DNA of 64,000 bases from Terriglobia bacterium (GTDB lineage Bacteria; Acidobacteriota; Terriglobia; Versatilivoradales; Versatilivoraceae): NCBI GenBank assembly GCA_951813285.1, contig OX638355.1:2561136-2625135 (forward strand). Direction: 5' to 3'. Under the pieces are notes generated by a model that was not told the origin of the DNA, did no database searches, and was given only the letters and a program-made list of their open reading frames with translations. Position 1 is the first letter of the stretch, and each line of letters starts with the position of its first letter. Both the position numbers and the translations under genes were made by a program. Below, in pieces: positions 48,958 to 57,376 of this stretch.

Positions 48958-50460
48958 ATGCTTGGCCCCATCGGAGCTGTCGATACCGCCGTGGTATTGG
49001 TCTACTTCGCGGTGATCGTCTTCACCGGGATGTCGCTGTCCCGAAAGCAGAACTCAACCGAAGAGTATTTCCTCGGCCGCCGCAACATGCACTGGCTGAT
49101 GGTGGGCATCAGCATTCAGGCCTCCCTGATGTCGACCATCAGCTACCTGTCCGTTCCCGGGGAACAGATCAAGAACGGGCTGATGTTTCACGCCGCCCAA
49201 TTGGGGGTTTTCCCCGCCATCCTGGTCATCAATTTCCTGCTGTTGCCCTACTTCATGCGGAGGCGCATCACCACCGTTTACGAGCTGCTGGAGCACCGTT
49301 TTGACCTGCGGGTCCGCATGGTCGGGGTGGTCATCTTCATGGGGCTCCGCATCATCTGGATGGGCCTGGTGGTTTACACCGCCTCCTTCGCCCTGACCCG
49401 CATTACCGGCTGGGAACTTTCGACCATCATGGTGGGGGTGGCCGTGGTGGGCACGATCTACACCTGGTTGGGCGGGCTGCGGGCCGTGATGTGGACCGAC
49501 GTCATCCAGTGGTCGGTGCTCCTCGGCGGCAGTCTCTTTTGCATCGGGCACATCATGGTCCGGACCTCGACCGGTCTGTTCGATTGGTGGGAGGCGGCCA
49601 GGCTGGTGCCCTACCAGCCCCAGCCGCTGTTCGACCTGGACCCCAGGGTGCGGATCACCGCCTTCGGAATCATCGTGCAGACCTTCTTCGCCAAGGTGTG
49701 CCTGCACGGTTCCGATCAGGTGGCGGTGCAGCGTTACCTGTCGACGCCGTCGTCCCGGGCCGCCGGCCGCTCGTTCCTGGCCTACGTGGGGTGCGGCATG
49801 GTCCTGTCGGTGGTGATGGCCGTGCTGGGGTTGGCCCTGACCAGTTACTCCCAGTATGGTCCCCAGGGCGTCGGGTGGGAGGGGGCCTCGCATCCTGACG
49901 AGGTGTTTCCCTGGTTCATCGCCCACTCGCTGCCGGTGGGGGTTCGCGGTCTGGTGGTGGCGGGCCTTCTGTCGGCCGCCATGTCCAGCATAGACTCCGG
50001 AATCAACAGTCTCTCGGCCGTGGTCACCGTCGATTTCCACCAGCGGTTTCGCGCCGCCGCCGGCGACCCTCGGCCGGCGCTGCGGGTGGCCAAGCTGGTG
50101 ACGCTTCTGTCCGGTTTGCTGGCCGTCGTCATGGCCTTCGGGATGCAGTCGATTCAGGGTAACCTGTACGAGGTGATGAACAAGTCCACCGGCGGTTTAC
50201 CGGGCACGCTGGGCATGATTGTGCTGGCCGGGGTGCTGCTGCCCCGCTGCGGACCCCGGTCGGTGTTGGCCGGGGCCACGGTCAGCATGGTTTGCGGCTG
50301 GCTGATCGCCTTCAGCAGCGAGCTGTTCGGCCAGCCGTGGGGCATCTCCTTCATGTGGATTATTCCGGGGGGATGCGTCTCAGGGCTGCTGGCGGCCGCA
50401 ATCCTTTCCTGGATCTTTCCGGAGCCCGGCTGGGAGCGACAGCCGCGGGCAGCAACCTGA
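48958..50460 (+). CDS. Sodium/solute symporter (SSS family)
   Basis: The 500-residue product is a complete inner-membrane transporter with about 13 hydrophobic helices. It begins IGAVDTAVVLVYFAVIV, has the early EEYFLGRRNMHWLMVG motif, the WGLRAVMWTDVIQ-type loop (GGLRAVMWTDVIQ) and late SSIDSGINSLSAVV (SAAMSSIDSGINS), which in this family lies at the sodium site. It imports a solute, probably a sugar or sugar acid, with sodium; specificity is not readable. The N-terminus is about 75 percent identical to the truncated symporter at 1096, which follows a sialidase. It runs divergently from the GH-like gene at 47064-48659. Confidence 0.92.
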   Translation: MLGPIGAVDTAVVLVYFAVIVFTGMSLSRKQNSTEEYFLGRRNMHWLMVGISIQASLMSTISYLSVPGEQIKNGLMFHAAQLGVFPAILVINFLLLPYFMRRRITTVYELLEHRFDLRVRMVGVVIFMGLRIIWMGLVVYTASFALTRITGWELSTIMVGVAVVGTIYTWLGGLRAVMWTDVIQWSVLLGGSLFCIGHIMVRTSTGLFDWWEAARLVPYQPQPLFDLDPRVRITAFGIIVQTFFAKVCLHGSDQVAVQRYLSTPSSRAAGRSFLAYVGCGMVLSVVMAVLGLALTSYSQYGPQGVGWEGASHPDEVFPWFIAHSLPVGVRGLVVAGLLSAAMSSIDSGINSLSAVVTVDFHQRFRAAAGDPRPALRVAKLVTLLSGLLAVVMAFGMQSIQGNLYEVMNKSTGGLPGTLGMIVLAGVLLPRCGPRSVLAGATVSMVCGWLIAFSSELFGQPWGISFMWIIPGGCVSGLLAAAILSWIFPEPGWERQPRAAT

Positions 50461-50513
50461 CCCAGCGGTCTCCGATCACGGTGGCACCGCCATATGAATC
50501 CACCGGGCCACAA

Positions 50514-51005
50514 TCAGGGAGATCGGCCGCTGCCTGTCAGGCTGTCCTTGCCCTGGGTCAGCCATGCCAGGTCGAACCTGGCGAAGGTGATCTTTTCGTA
50601 GGGGGTCCGGTCGCCTCTCTCGTAGAGGCAGTCGGCTGTCATGTCGGGCAGCACCGTCAGGCAGGAGTAGGCGGACGGCCCGGGGTGAATCTGGCGGGAG
50701 ACGGGCCAGGTGCGGCCCTCGTCGTAGCTGAGACGAACCGTCATGTTGGTGCGATCGAGGGCGGCCGGGTTGGAAAAGAGGAGCCGGTCCCTGTCGTGAT
50801 CCAGCCGATTGGTGAAGTTGGAGAGACTGGCCTGGCAGCGAGGCTCGATGAGAGCCGGGTCCAGGCTGACTTTTGACCAGTTCATCCCCCCATCGGTGCT
50901 TCTGCTGATTCTGCGCCGGTTCCCCTCGGTCCCGCGCATGTTGAGTAGAAGGGTTCCGTCGCTCAACTCCGCCACCTGGCTCTCGTTGGTGGTCCCGTTT
51001 CGACA
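50514..51005 (-). pseudogene. Sialidase fragment, C-terminal half of the duplicated module
   Basis: This fragment matches the last 160 residues of the sialidase at 18545-19717 closely (ESQVAELSDGTLLLNMRGTE, STDGGMNW, IEPRCQASLSNFTN, AYSCLTVLPDMTADCLYERG). The N-terminal half with YRIP is absent; instead the sequence fuses, out of frame, to the lipoprotein paralogue at 50963-51604. Without the first arginine and half of the propeller it cannot be active. Confidence 0.88.
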
Positions 51006-51604
51006 CGGAAGGTATCGTCCGGGTTGCCGTCAGCCCATTTCACCGGGTATTCGATCCGGTAGCCACGCGAAGGATCCTCCCCCACAAACTCGCTTACGGC
51101 CACCAGTGGACGCCAGGATTGGACGGCTTCGCGAATCTCCTTACCGGAGCTTAGCAGACTGGCCGGACTGGGCTGGAGGCGCCAACCGCTGGAATGGAAC
51201 CGGTCCACTTTCGGCCGGCTGGGGTTGAGGTTGAAGGAGGAAGTAGGGACCCGCCGGATCAACACGTGCTTCTTGGAGAAAATCATCCAGAAGTCGTATC
51301 CCGGATCGAGGTGGTCGGAAGGCGGGTCGGTCCTCAGGCCGGTTTGGGTCCGGACCGTCAGGAAGTACTCGTCCGAGCGGCCGCTGGAGCGGTCGAAGAC
51401 CTCGCACCGGCATTCGATCTGGATGCGGACCAGGATCTCTTGGTTCTTGGGGATGTAGTAGCAGAAGGAGCAGGAAAAGTCGGTGGCGGTGGTTTCAGAA
51501 GGCTCTGACCGGCGCTTCAGGCAGGCAGCCAGGGGCAGCGAGCTCAGAGAAAGGGCGCCGGCCAGCCAGGTGCGCCGGTTGACGGCCTTTGAGAAGATCG
51601 CCAT
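50963..51604 (-). CDS. Tat-type lipoprotein paralogue, C-terminally truncated
   Basis: The 213-residue product starts at the ATG at 51604 with GGAGG before it. It is the paralogue of the protein at 17521-18480: twin-arginine (NRRTWLAG), lipobox LAAC, ECRCEVFDRS, LDPGYDFWMIFS and EYPVKWADGNPDDTF are shared. After FRVETG the sequence runs into sialidase coding DNA in the wrong frame and stops 9 residues later, so about 115 residues of the intact copy are lost. Whether the shortened protein works is unknown; pseudogene is a fair alternative call. Confidence 0.75.
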   Translation of the reverse strand: MAIFSKAVNRRTWLAGALSLSSLPLAACLKRRSEPSETTATDFSCSFCYYIPKNQEILVRIQIECRCEVFDRSSGRSDEYFLTVRTQTGLRTDPPSDHLDPGYDFWMIFSKKHVLIRRVPTSSFNLNPSRPKVDRFHSSGWRLQPSPASLLSSGKEIREAVQSWRPLVAVSEFVGEDPSRGYRIEYPVKWADGNPDDTFRVETGPPTRARWRS

Positions 51605-51639
51605 GGGATTCCTCCACGCTGTTCCCATGATTGGCCCTG

Positions 51640-52731
51640 TCACACCACCGCGGCCTTGAGGCAGTGGATGGGCGGCAGCGAATGGAACAGGCAGTTCCAG
51701 TCCTCCCCGCCGTCCCGGCCCATCCAGAGTTGGCCGGTGGTGGTTCCGAAATATAGGGCCGGCGAGGCCAGCCGGTCGAAGTCGATGGCATCCCGCAGGA
51801 CGGTGAAGTAGCTCTCTCTTTCGGGAAGTCCCCTGTCCAGCCGGTTCCAGGAGCCGCCGCCTTCCTGGCTGCGCCAGATCGCCGGCGCGCCTCCGGGACA
51901 GGTGCGGGTCATGGGTTCCAGCGGCACGACGTAGACGGTATCGGGGTCGTGGGGGTGAACGAGAATCGGCAACCCGAAATCGGAGGGAAGCCCTTCGGCG
52001 ATCGACCGCCAACTGCGGCCGCGGTCGTCGCTGCGCAGGACGCCGATGCCTGGATGCTCGGGGAAGCCGCCGTGATTCTGAATGTAGAGTCTTTCGGGAT
52101 TATCGGGGTGGATGGCGATCTTGTGGACGCACTGGCCGAACTCCGGATAGGGATCCGGCAGGAATGCCGCCGCGATTCCCTGGTTGAAGGCGTCAAAGGT
52201 TTCACCCCCGTCCTCGCTCAGGTAGTGGCCACCGGTTGAGATCCCCAGGTGAACCCGGTTCTCCGAGCGGACAATGGTATGCAGGCAGAGACCGCCGCCG
52301 CCGGGCTGCCAGTGAGGGGTGTGCCGGTGGTTGCTGATGGCGGAATCCATCTCCCAGGAGTCTCCGCCGTCTCGACTCCGGAACAGCGCCGCGGGTTCGA
52401 CCCCCGACAAGAGCTCCCCTTCGGCAGCGCCCGCCTCCAGCGCCCACACGTTGATCAGGGTGCGTCCGTCCTCCTTGGAGAAGGCTGGCGCCGACCCCGT
52501 CTCCCGGAAATTACGTCCCAGGTTGGTGGAGACCAGGATCTTCATGCCGAAAAACATGTTGCGGCTGGAGGCGTAAATGCGGGGGGCGCCGCGCCTGTCG
52601 ATCAGGGTGGCATCGACCGGAGCGCCGGCCCCAAACGGCCCGCGCAGGTCAAACCCACCGCGGTTCCTGGACGCTTCGGCCACAAAGAGTCCTTTCTTGG
52701 TTCCCACCGAGAGAATTACCCGTTCCGGCAC
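51640..52731 (-). CDS. Cytoplasmic BNR/YVTN-type beta-propeller protein
   Basis: The 363-residue product has no signal peptide. It starts at a GTG (52731) with GGAGG nine bases upstream. It opens VILSVGTKKGLFVAE, then carries propeller repeats with Asp-box-like turns (SRDGGDSW, SEDGGETF, SDDRGRSW, SQEGGGSW, GRDGGEDW), HTPHWQPGGGGLCLHTIV and QCVHKIAIHPDNPERLYIQ. Such proteins are annotated as WD40/YVTN/BNR-like or exo-alpha-sialidase, but a sialidase role is doubtful because no FRIP motif and no export signal are seen. Its start overlaps the end of the upstream MoaD/ThiS-like gene by 16 bases, implying translational coupling. Confidence 0.85.
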   Translation of the reverse strand: MPERVILSVGTKKGLFVAEASRNRGGFDLRGPFGAGAPVDATLIDRRGAPRIYASSRNMFFGMKILVSTNLGRNFRETGSAPAFSKEDGRTLINVWALEAGAAEGELLSGVEPAALFRSRDGGDSWEMDSAISNHRHTPHWQPGGGGLCLHTIVRSENRVHLGISTGGHYLSEDGGETFDAFNQGIAAAFLPDPYPEFGQCVHKIAIHPDNPERLYIQNHGGFPEHPGIGVLRSDDRGRSWRSIAEGLPSDFGLPILVHPHDPDTVYVVPLEPMTRTCPGGAPAIWRSQEGGGSWNRLDRGLPERESYFTVLRDAIDFDRLASPALYFGTTTGQLWMGRDGGEDWNCLFHSLPPIHCLKAAVV

Positions 52732-52997
52732 GGAGTACCTCCTGAAACCGCGGGCAGAACCGTGAGGATGTCGCCTGACTGAAGCCGGGTGTCCATTCCG
52801 TTCAGCTCGTCGATTCGGTCACTGTTGAGGAAGAGGTTGACATGGGGGCGAACGGCCCCCGATTCCTGGCAGATGGAGCGGTACAGCCGGGGATGACTTG
52901 GCTCGAGCTGCCGCAGGGCCGAACCGACGGTGGCGGCGGCCAATGCCAGCTCCGAGGGGCAGCCGGCATAGCTGCAGAGTGCCGCTGAAAGCCGCAT
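52716..52997 (-). CDS. MoaD/ThiS-like ubiquitin-fold protein with a tail after di-glycine
   Basis: The 93-residue product has a MoaD/ThiS-like pattern: an initial strand (MRLSAALCSYAG), TVGSALRQLEPSHPRLY as the helix region, HVNLFLNSDRIDELNGMDT, then SGDILTVLPAVSGG, the classic end of sulfur carriers. Six residues, TPCRNG, follow the di-glycine (86-87), so processing would be needed to expose it. The ATG at 52997 is used; the frame is open upstream and the true start may be a few codons earlier, since strand one seems to begin at VQIQ. It overlaps the propeller gene by 16 bases. No activating E1-like enzyme is in the window. Confidence 0.75.
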   Translation of the reverse strand: MRLSAALCSYAGCPSELALAAATVGSALRQLEPSHPRLYRSICQESGAVRPHVNLFLNSDRIDELNGMDTRLQSGDILTVLPAVSGGTPCRNG

Positions 52998-53114
52998 TTG
53001 GATCTGTACAGACTTTCCCGCGCCGGTCAACGGTTCCTGTCCCTTCCTCGCGCCGGGTAGCCCCGGCGGCCCTGCAAGAATATGTCTGCGGAAATCACTT
53101 TGTCCAGTCTGCAT

Positions 53115-53570
53115 CTACTGGAGGGGAGGACGGGCCGGACGCATCAGTGTGTGAATTCTGCGAGGGTTGTTCATGCGCGCTAAATTCTTTATGAACATCG
53201 ATGCACAGGATGCACAGGATTTACAGCACGAAAGGCTCATGCGCAGGGAGTTGACCGGCGAGATGATCCGAAGCGGGGTTGCGGATGCCCGGGATCAGGA
53301 CACTGCAAACTCCCAAAACCAAATCCTGTATATCCTGTTCATCCATGTGGATTTGGCCGGTCGTATGGCATAATCGCCAGGATTTGGCGGCTCAATGGGA
53401 CCTCGGGACGATACCTGAGCTTTGGAATTCCCGGCCTCCCGTAGTCCTGTCAGCGACAGATGAGTTGCGCTGTCCCCGAACGTGCTGACTCGCCCCGACA
53501 ACGTTAAGGCCAGCCCCAAGCTTGATGCTGTGGAAATCATTCAATCGACCGTTGATCTAAACACTTGCCC
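53115..53570. other. Intergenic, contains an inverted repeat
   Basis: About 455 bases with no credible gene. Its middle part holds the dispersed-type inverted repeat at 53195-53348. Open frames across it follow the repeat and have no family match. Confidence 0.5.
53195..53348. repeat. Inverted repeat of the CAGGAT...ATCCTG dispersed type
   Basis: Bases 53195-53221 (ACATCGATGCACAGGATGCA then CAGGATT) pair with 53322-53348, the reverse complement matching at about 22 of 27 positions, across a 100-base spacer. Each arm has two CAGGAT units spaced nine bases apart. Repeats of this form are scattered in many bacterial genomes. Confidence 0.7.
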
Positions 53571-56500
53571 ATGAAAACCAATCGCCCCCTTTTCTGGATC
53601 GTACTGGTGCTGCTCTCGCTCGGTTCCCTGGCAGGCGCTTACCGGTATTTTGGCAAGGCGTTCCCTCTCATCACCCTGGATCTTCAGATGGATCGGGCCA
53701 CCGCCCTGCAGCGGGCCGAGGAACTGGCCGGTCGCTACCAATGGGGTCCAGGGGAGTATGAGCAGGCGGCCTCCTTCGGCTCGAGTTCCCAGGTGCAGAA
53801 CTACATCGAGCTGGAGGGTGGAGGAAAGGCAACCTTCTCCCGGGTGATGGCCGGTGACCTCTACTCCGCCTACACCTGGAGCGTCCGCCACTTCCGGGAG
53901 AAGGAGACCACCGAGAGCCTGATTCGCTTTACCCCGGCCGGAAAGCTGTGGGGGTTTCGCGAGACGCTTCCTGAAGACCAGGCTGGCGCCACTCTTGCAG
54001 ACGAGGAGGCTCGAAGCCTGGCCGAAAGCCGGTTGAAGGAGATTCTGGGTGTCGATCTGGATTCCTACCAGTTGGTCGAGCACGCCCAGGAGGTGCAACC
54101 CGGAGGGCGCACCGATCACCGTCTGGTCTACGAGCACCAACGGAAGGATATCGGGGAAGCCCGCTACCGGCTGCGTTTGACCGTGAGCGGGGACCGGTTC
54201 ACCGAGATCGAGCGCTTTATCAAGGTACCCGAGGCATTCAACCGGCGCTTTCAGGAGATGCGCTCTTCCAACAACGCCATCGGGGCCGTTGGAAGCGTGG
54301 CCATGGTGTTGGTCTATGTCTTGGGCGGGTGCCTCATAGGTCTCTTTTTTCTCCTGCGCCGGGGTTGGGTGCTGTGGAAGCAAGCGCTTTTCTGGGGTCT
54401 GCTGGTCGCCTTTCTGCAAGGACTGGTGGCTCTCAACCAGTTGCCGCTGGCCTGGATGAACTATGACACGGCCTTGTCCCGCCAGGGGTTCCTGGCCGAC
54501 CAGATCGTGTGGGCGCTGGTCCAGTTCGTAGCCCTGGGCATTGTGCTGACACTCTCATTCATGGCCGCCGAGACGCTCTCGCGCAAGGCCTTTCCCCACC
54601 ATATCCAGCTCTGGAAACTGGGATCTCGGGGAGTGGCCAATACCAGGCCGGTCCTGGGATATACGGTGGCGGGATATCTGCTGGTGCCGCTCTTCTTCGG
54701 GTATGAAGTGGCTCTCTATTTTTTCTCCAACAACGTGCTGGGTTGGTGGTCTCCCTCCAATGCGCTGCTGGAGCCGGATGTGCTGGCGACCTATCTCCCC
54801 TGGCTTTCATCCATTGCCATTTCGCTTCAGGCCGGCTTCTGGGAGGAGTGCCTGTTTCGGGCCGTCCCCCTGGCGGGTGCGGCGCTGCTGGGGCGCCGTT
54901 TCGGCAGGCCGGCCCTTTGGATCGGCTCGGCCATGGTTCTGCAGGCGCTTATTTTCGGCGCCGGCCACGCCGCCTATCCCACCCAGCCCGCCTATGCCCG
55001 GGTGGTGGAACTGATCCTGCCCTCCCTTTTCTTCGGCGCCATCTACTTGAGGTACGGGCTGCTGCCGGCCATCGTCCTCCACTTCGCCTTCGACGTGGTC
55101 TGGTTCGCCATACCGCTGTTCGTGTCCGAGGCGCCCGGCGTCTGGGTGGACCAGGTCCTGGTGGTGCTGCTCACCCTGGTTCCCCTGGGCACCATCGGGT
55201 GGGTCCGATGGCGGGCGGGGGAATGGAGCGCACTCTCCCCCGACAAGTTGAACGGAGCCTGGAGTCCCCCGTCACCACGGGAGCCCCAGGCCGAAGCGAA
55301 AGCGCCGCCGGTTGTGAGCGTCCCGGTGCTGGCTCCGGCCCTACGCTCCGGGTTGCTGCTGGGAGGGATTGCCGGTCTGGCGGTATGGGTCCTGTTGGGG
55401 AAATTCCACACAGACGTGCCCGAGTTGAAGGTGGATCGGGAGCAGGCGGTGAAGATCGCCCGGGAAGCGCTGGAGGAAAGAGGCGTTCAAATTCCCTCGA
55501 CCTGGCGGGAGATGGTCTCCATTCAGGGGGAATCGACCCGGACCGGACGATTCATCTGGCAGACGGCCGGCTCGGAAACCCATGCGCAACTGGCCGGTTC
55601 CTATGTTCCGGGAGCGCGCTGGAGGATTCGGTACGCCACCTTTGAAGGAAGCGTGGAGGAACGGGCAGAGGAGTACCGGGTGATTGTGGCCGACTCGGAC
55701 ACGGTTCCCCGTGTCATCCACAGGCTTCCGGAAGCGAGCAAGGGTGCGGCTTTGTCCGAGGAGGAAGCGCGGTCAAAGGCTCAAGCCGCGGTGGCGGCCC
55801 GTTTCGGCCTCGAACCGGGAGATCTCGAGGAGGTTTCGGCCGAGCCGTCCCAGCGGCCGGCCCGCCGGGACTGGACCCTGGTCTACGCCGATCGCACCCT
55901 GTCGCTTCCCCATGGAGAGGCTCGAGTGGCTGCGGTGGTGGCGGGCGACGAGATCTCCGACGTCTACCGGCAGGTTCACCTGCCCGAAGAGTGGGAGAGG
56001 CGGGAGCGCAGCCGCCTCAATCTTGTCAGGATCCTCGGCGTTATCCGTGGCGTCCTGTTGGCATTGGGGGCAGTGTTCGCAGCCGTGGTCGCCGTGGTCG
56101 GTTGGAGTCGGAAGGGGTTTTCGGCTCGGACGTTCTTCTGGCTGGTCCCGATCCTGTTCCTGCTCCAGCTCGCCGCTTTTTTCAACGGGTGGCCGGCCAT
56201 GCTTTCGAACCTGGCCACGGCTCATCCACTGAGCCACCAGCTTCTGACGCTGATCGCGGGCGGCCTGATCGGGACCCTCTTTCTCTCGCTCCTGTTGGCC
56301 TTGCTGTTCGGCTGGGTAAAGATCTCGGGCCGCTGGGGCGGTGAAACCACGGGAAGAAGAATAGCCTTGGGGGTGGCCGTGGGCGTTTTGGCCAAGGGGC
56401 TCCAAGTGCTGGCAACGGCTTTCACCAGCGCCAGGACTCCGGCATGGCCGGAGTTCGGAGCTCTGGACAACGTCTTGCCGGCCCTGGGTCCACTGGTGCA

Positions 56501-56933
56501 GTCGCTCACCCAATACTTCATCCTCCTGTGTATCCTGCTGGTGGCGGTCGCCGCCGTGGAAGTGCTGACCCGCGGCTGGAGCCGGCGGCGCTATGCCGGC
56601 GGCCTGTTCATTCTTCTGGGACTGGTGTGGCAGCCCATCGACGTCGAGGGCCCGGGGGAATGGCTGGTCAAGGGCCTGCTGTTGGGGGCCGCGCTGCTGG
56701 CGGTCTATGTTTATCTGCGGGCCGAGGTGGGTCTGATCCCTCTGGCGCTGGCTACCTACCTGGCTCTCGGACTCCTCCAGCAGGCCGTCGACCAACCCTA
56801 CGGGGGAGCCCTGCTGCACTATGGCCTGGCGGCGGCGGGTCCCTTGATTGCCGGCTGGCTGTTCTGGCGACATCTGAACGAGCCGGCCGAGAAGAGCCTT
56901 CCCCGGGCGCCGTCCTCGGCGCAACAGGCCTGA
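53571..56933 (+). CDS. CPBP intramembrane metalloprotease with duplicated extracytoplasmic domains
   Basis: The 1120-residue product starts at the ATG at 53571. The central membrane region holds the CPBP (Rce1/Abi-type) motifs: EE at 425-426 in WEECLFRAVPL, H466 in GAGHAAYP and H504 in LHFAFDVVWF, the metal and catalytic set. Each side carries a PepSY-like domain of about 190 residues: DRATALQRAEELAGRY (about 40-230) and DREQAVKIAREALEERG (about 620-815), and a second membrane block follows (about 830-1100). CPBP proteins are usually 200-350 residues, so this is unusually long. The second membrane half lacks the EE and histidine motifs. It may cleave a membrane or prenylated substrate, or act as an immunity-type protease; target unknown. 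Confidence 0.85.
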   Translation: MKTNRPLFWIVLVLLSLGSLAGAYRYFGKAFPLITLDLQMDRATALQRAEELAGRYQWGPGEYEQAASFGSSSQVQNYIELEGGGKATFSRVMAGDLYSAYTWSVRHFREKETTESLIRFTPAGKLWGFRETLPEDQAGATLADEEARSLAESRLKEILGVDLDSYQLVEHAQEVQPGGRTDHRLVYEHQRKDIGEARYRLRLTVSGDRFTEIERFIKVPEAFNRRFQEMRSSNNAIGAVGSVAMVLVYVLGGCLIGLFFLLRRGWVLWKQALFWGLLVAFLQGLVALNQLPLAWMNYDTALSRQGFLADQIVWALVQFVALGIVLTLSFMAAETLSRKAFPHHIQLWKLGSRGVANTRPVLGYTVAGYLLVPLFFGYEVALYFFSNNVLGWWSPSNALLEPDVLATYLPWLSSIAISLQAGFWEECLFRAVPLAGAALLGRRFGRPALWIGSAMVLQALIFGAGHAAYPTQPAYARVVELILPSLFFGAIYLRYGLLPAIVLHFAFDVVWFAIPLFVSEAPGVWVDQVLVVLLTLVPLGTIGWVRWRAGEWSALSPDKLNGAWSPPSPREPQAEAKAPPVVSVPVLAPALRSGLLLGGIAGLAVWVLLGKFHTDVPELKVDREQAVKIAREALEERGVQIPSTWREMVSIQGESTRTGRFIWQTAGSETHAQLAGSYVPGARWRIRYATFEGSVEERAEEYRVIVADSDTVPRVIHRLPEASKGAALSEEEARSKAQAAVAARFGLEPGDLEEVSAEPSQRPARRDWTLVYADRTLSLPHGEARVAAVVAGDEISDVYRQVHLPEEWERRERSRLNLVRILGVIRGVLLALGAVFAAVVAVVGWSRKGFSARTFFWLVPILFLLQLAAFFNGWPAMLSNLATAHPLSHQLLTLIAGGLIGTLFLSLLLALLFGWVKISGRWGGETTGRRIALGVAVGVLAKGLQVLATAFTSARTPAWPEFGALDNVLPALGPLVQSLTQYFILLCILLVAVAAVEVLTRGWSRRRYAGGLFILLGLVWQPIDVEGPGEWLVKGLLLGAALLAVYVYLRAEVGLIPLALATYLALGLLQQAVDQPYGGALLHYGLAAAGPLIAGWLFWRHLNEPAEKSLPRAPSSAQQA

Positions 56934-57023
56934 GGTGCCTTGACTCGCGCCGTTGCCTCGACGCCTGGAAACATGAGCTGGGGCGTGGCCGGCGGGACCG
57001 ACGCCAACCCATGGGAGGTGATG

Positions 57024-57344
57024 ATGATTCTGACGACAACCCCCTCGATCGAGGGTAAATCCATCCGCGAATATCGCGGCATCGTGACCGGTGAAGCCAT
57101 TCTGGGGGCCAACCTGGTCAAGGATCTTTTTGCCGGGATACGGGACCTGATCGGAGGCCGGTCCGCCGCCTACGAACAGGAAATGGCCAAGGCCAGGAGT
57201 ATCGCCCTGGGAGAATTGGAGCAAGCCGCCAGGGACCTGGGGGCCAATGCCGTGGTGGGAATCGACCTCGACTACGAAGTCCTGGGCGGGAAGGGAAGCA
57301 TGCTGATGGTCAGCGTCAGCGGCACCGCAGTCGTTATTTTCTGA
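57024..57344 (+). CDS. ybjQ: YbjQ family protein (UPF0145)
   Basis: The 106-residue product fits the YbjQ family over its whole length: [39 protein letters not shown], the [11 protein letters not shown] loop, then [17 protein letters not shown] and [19 protein letters not shown] lies five bases before the ATG at 57024, with an adjacent ATG at 57021. It is a soluble small protein forming an oligomeric ring in known members; its biochemical role is unsettled. It lies 90 bases after the CPBP gene and just before an oxidoreductase. Confidence 0.95.
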   Translation: MILTTTPSIEGKSIREYRGIVTGEAILGANLVKDLFAGIRDLIGGRSAAYEQEMAKARSIALGELEQAARDLGANAVVGIDLDYEVLGGKGSMLMVSVSGTAVVIF

Positions 57345-57376
57345 CCCTGGGCGAGTATAATTTCGGAAACTTCGTA

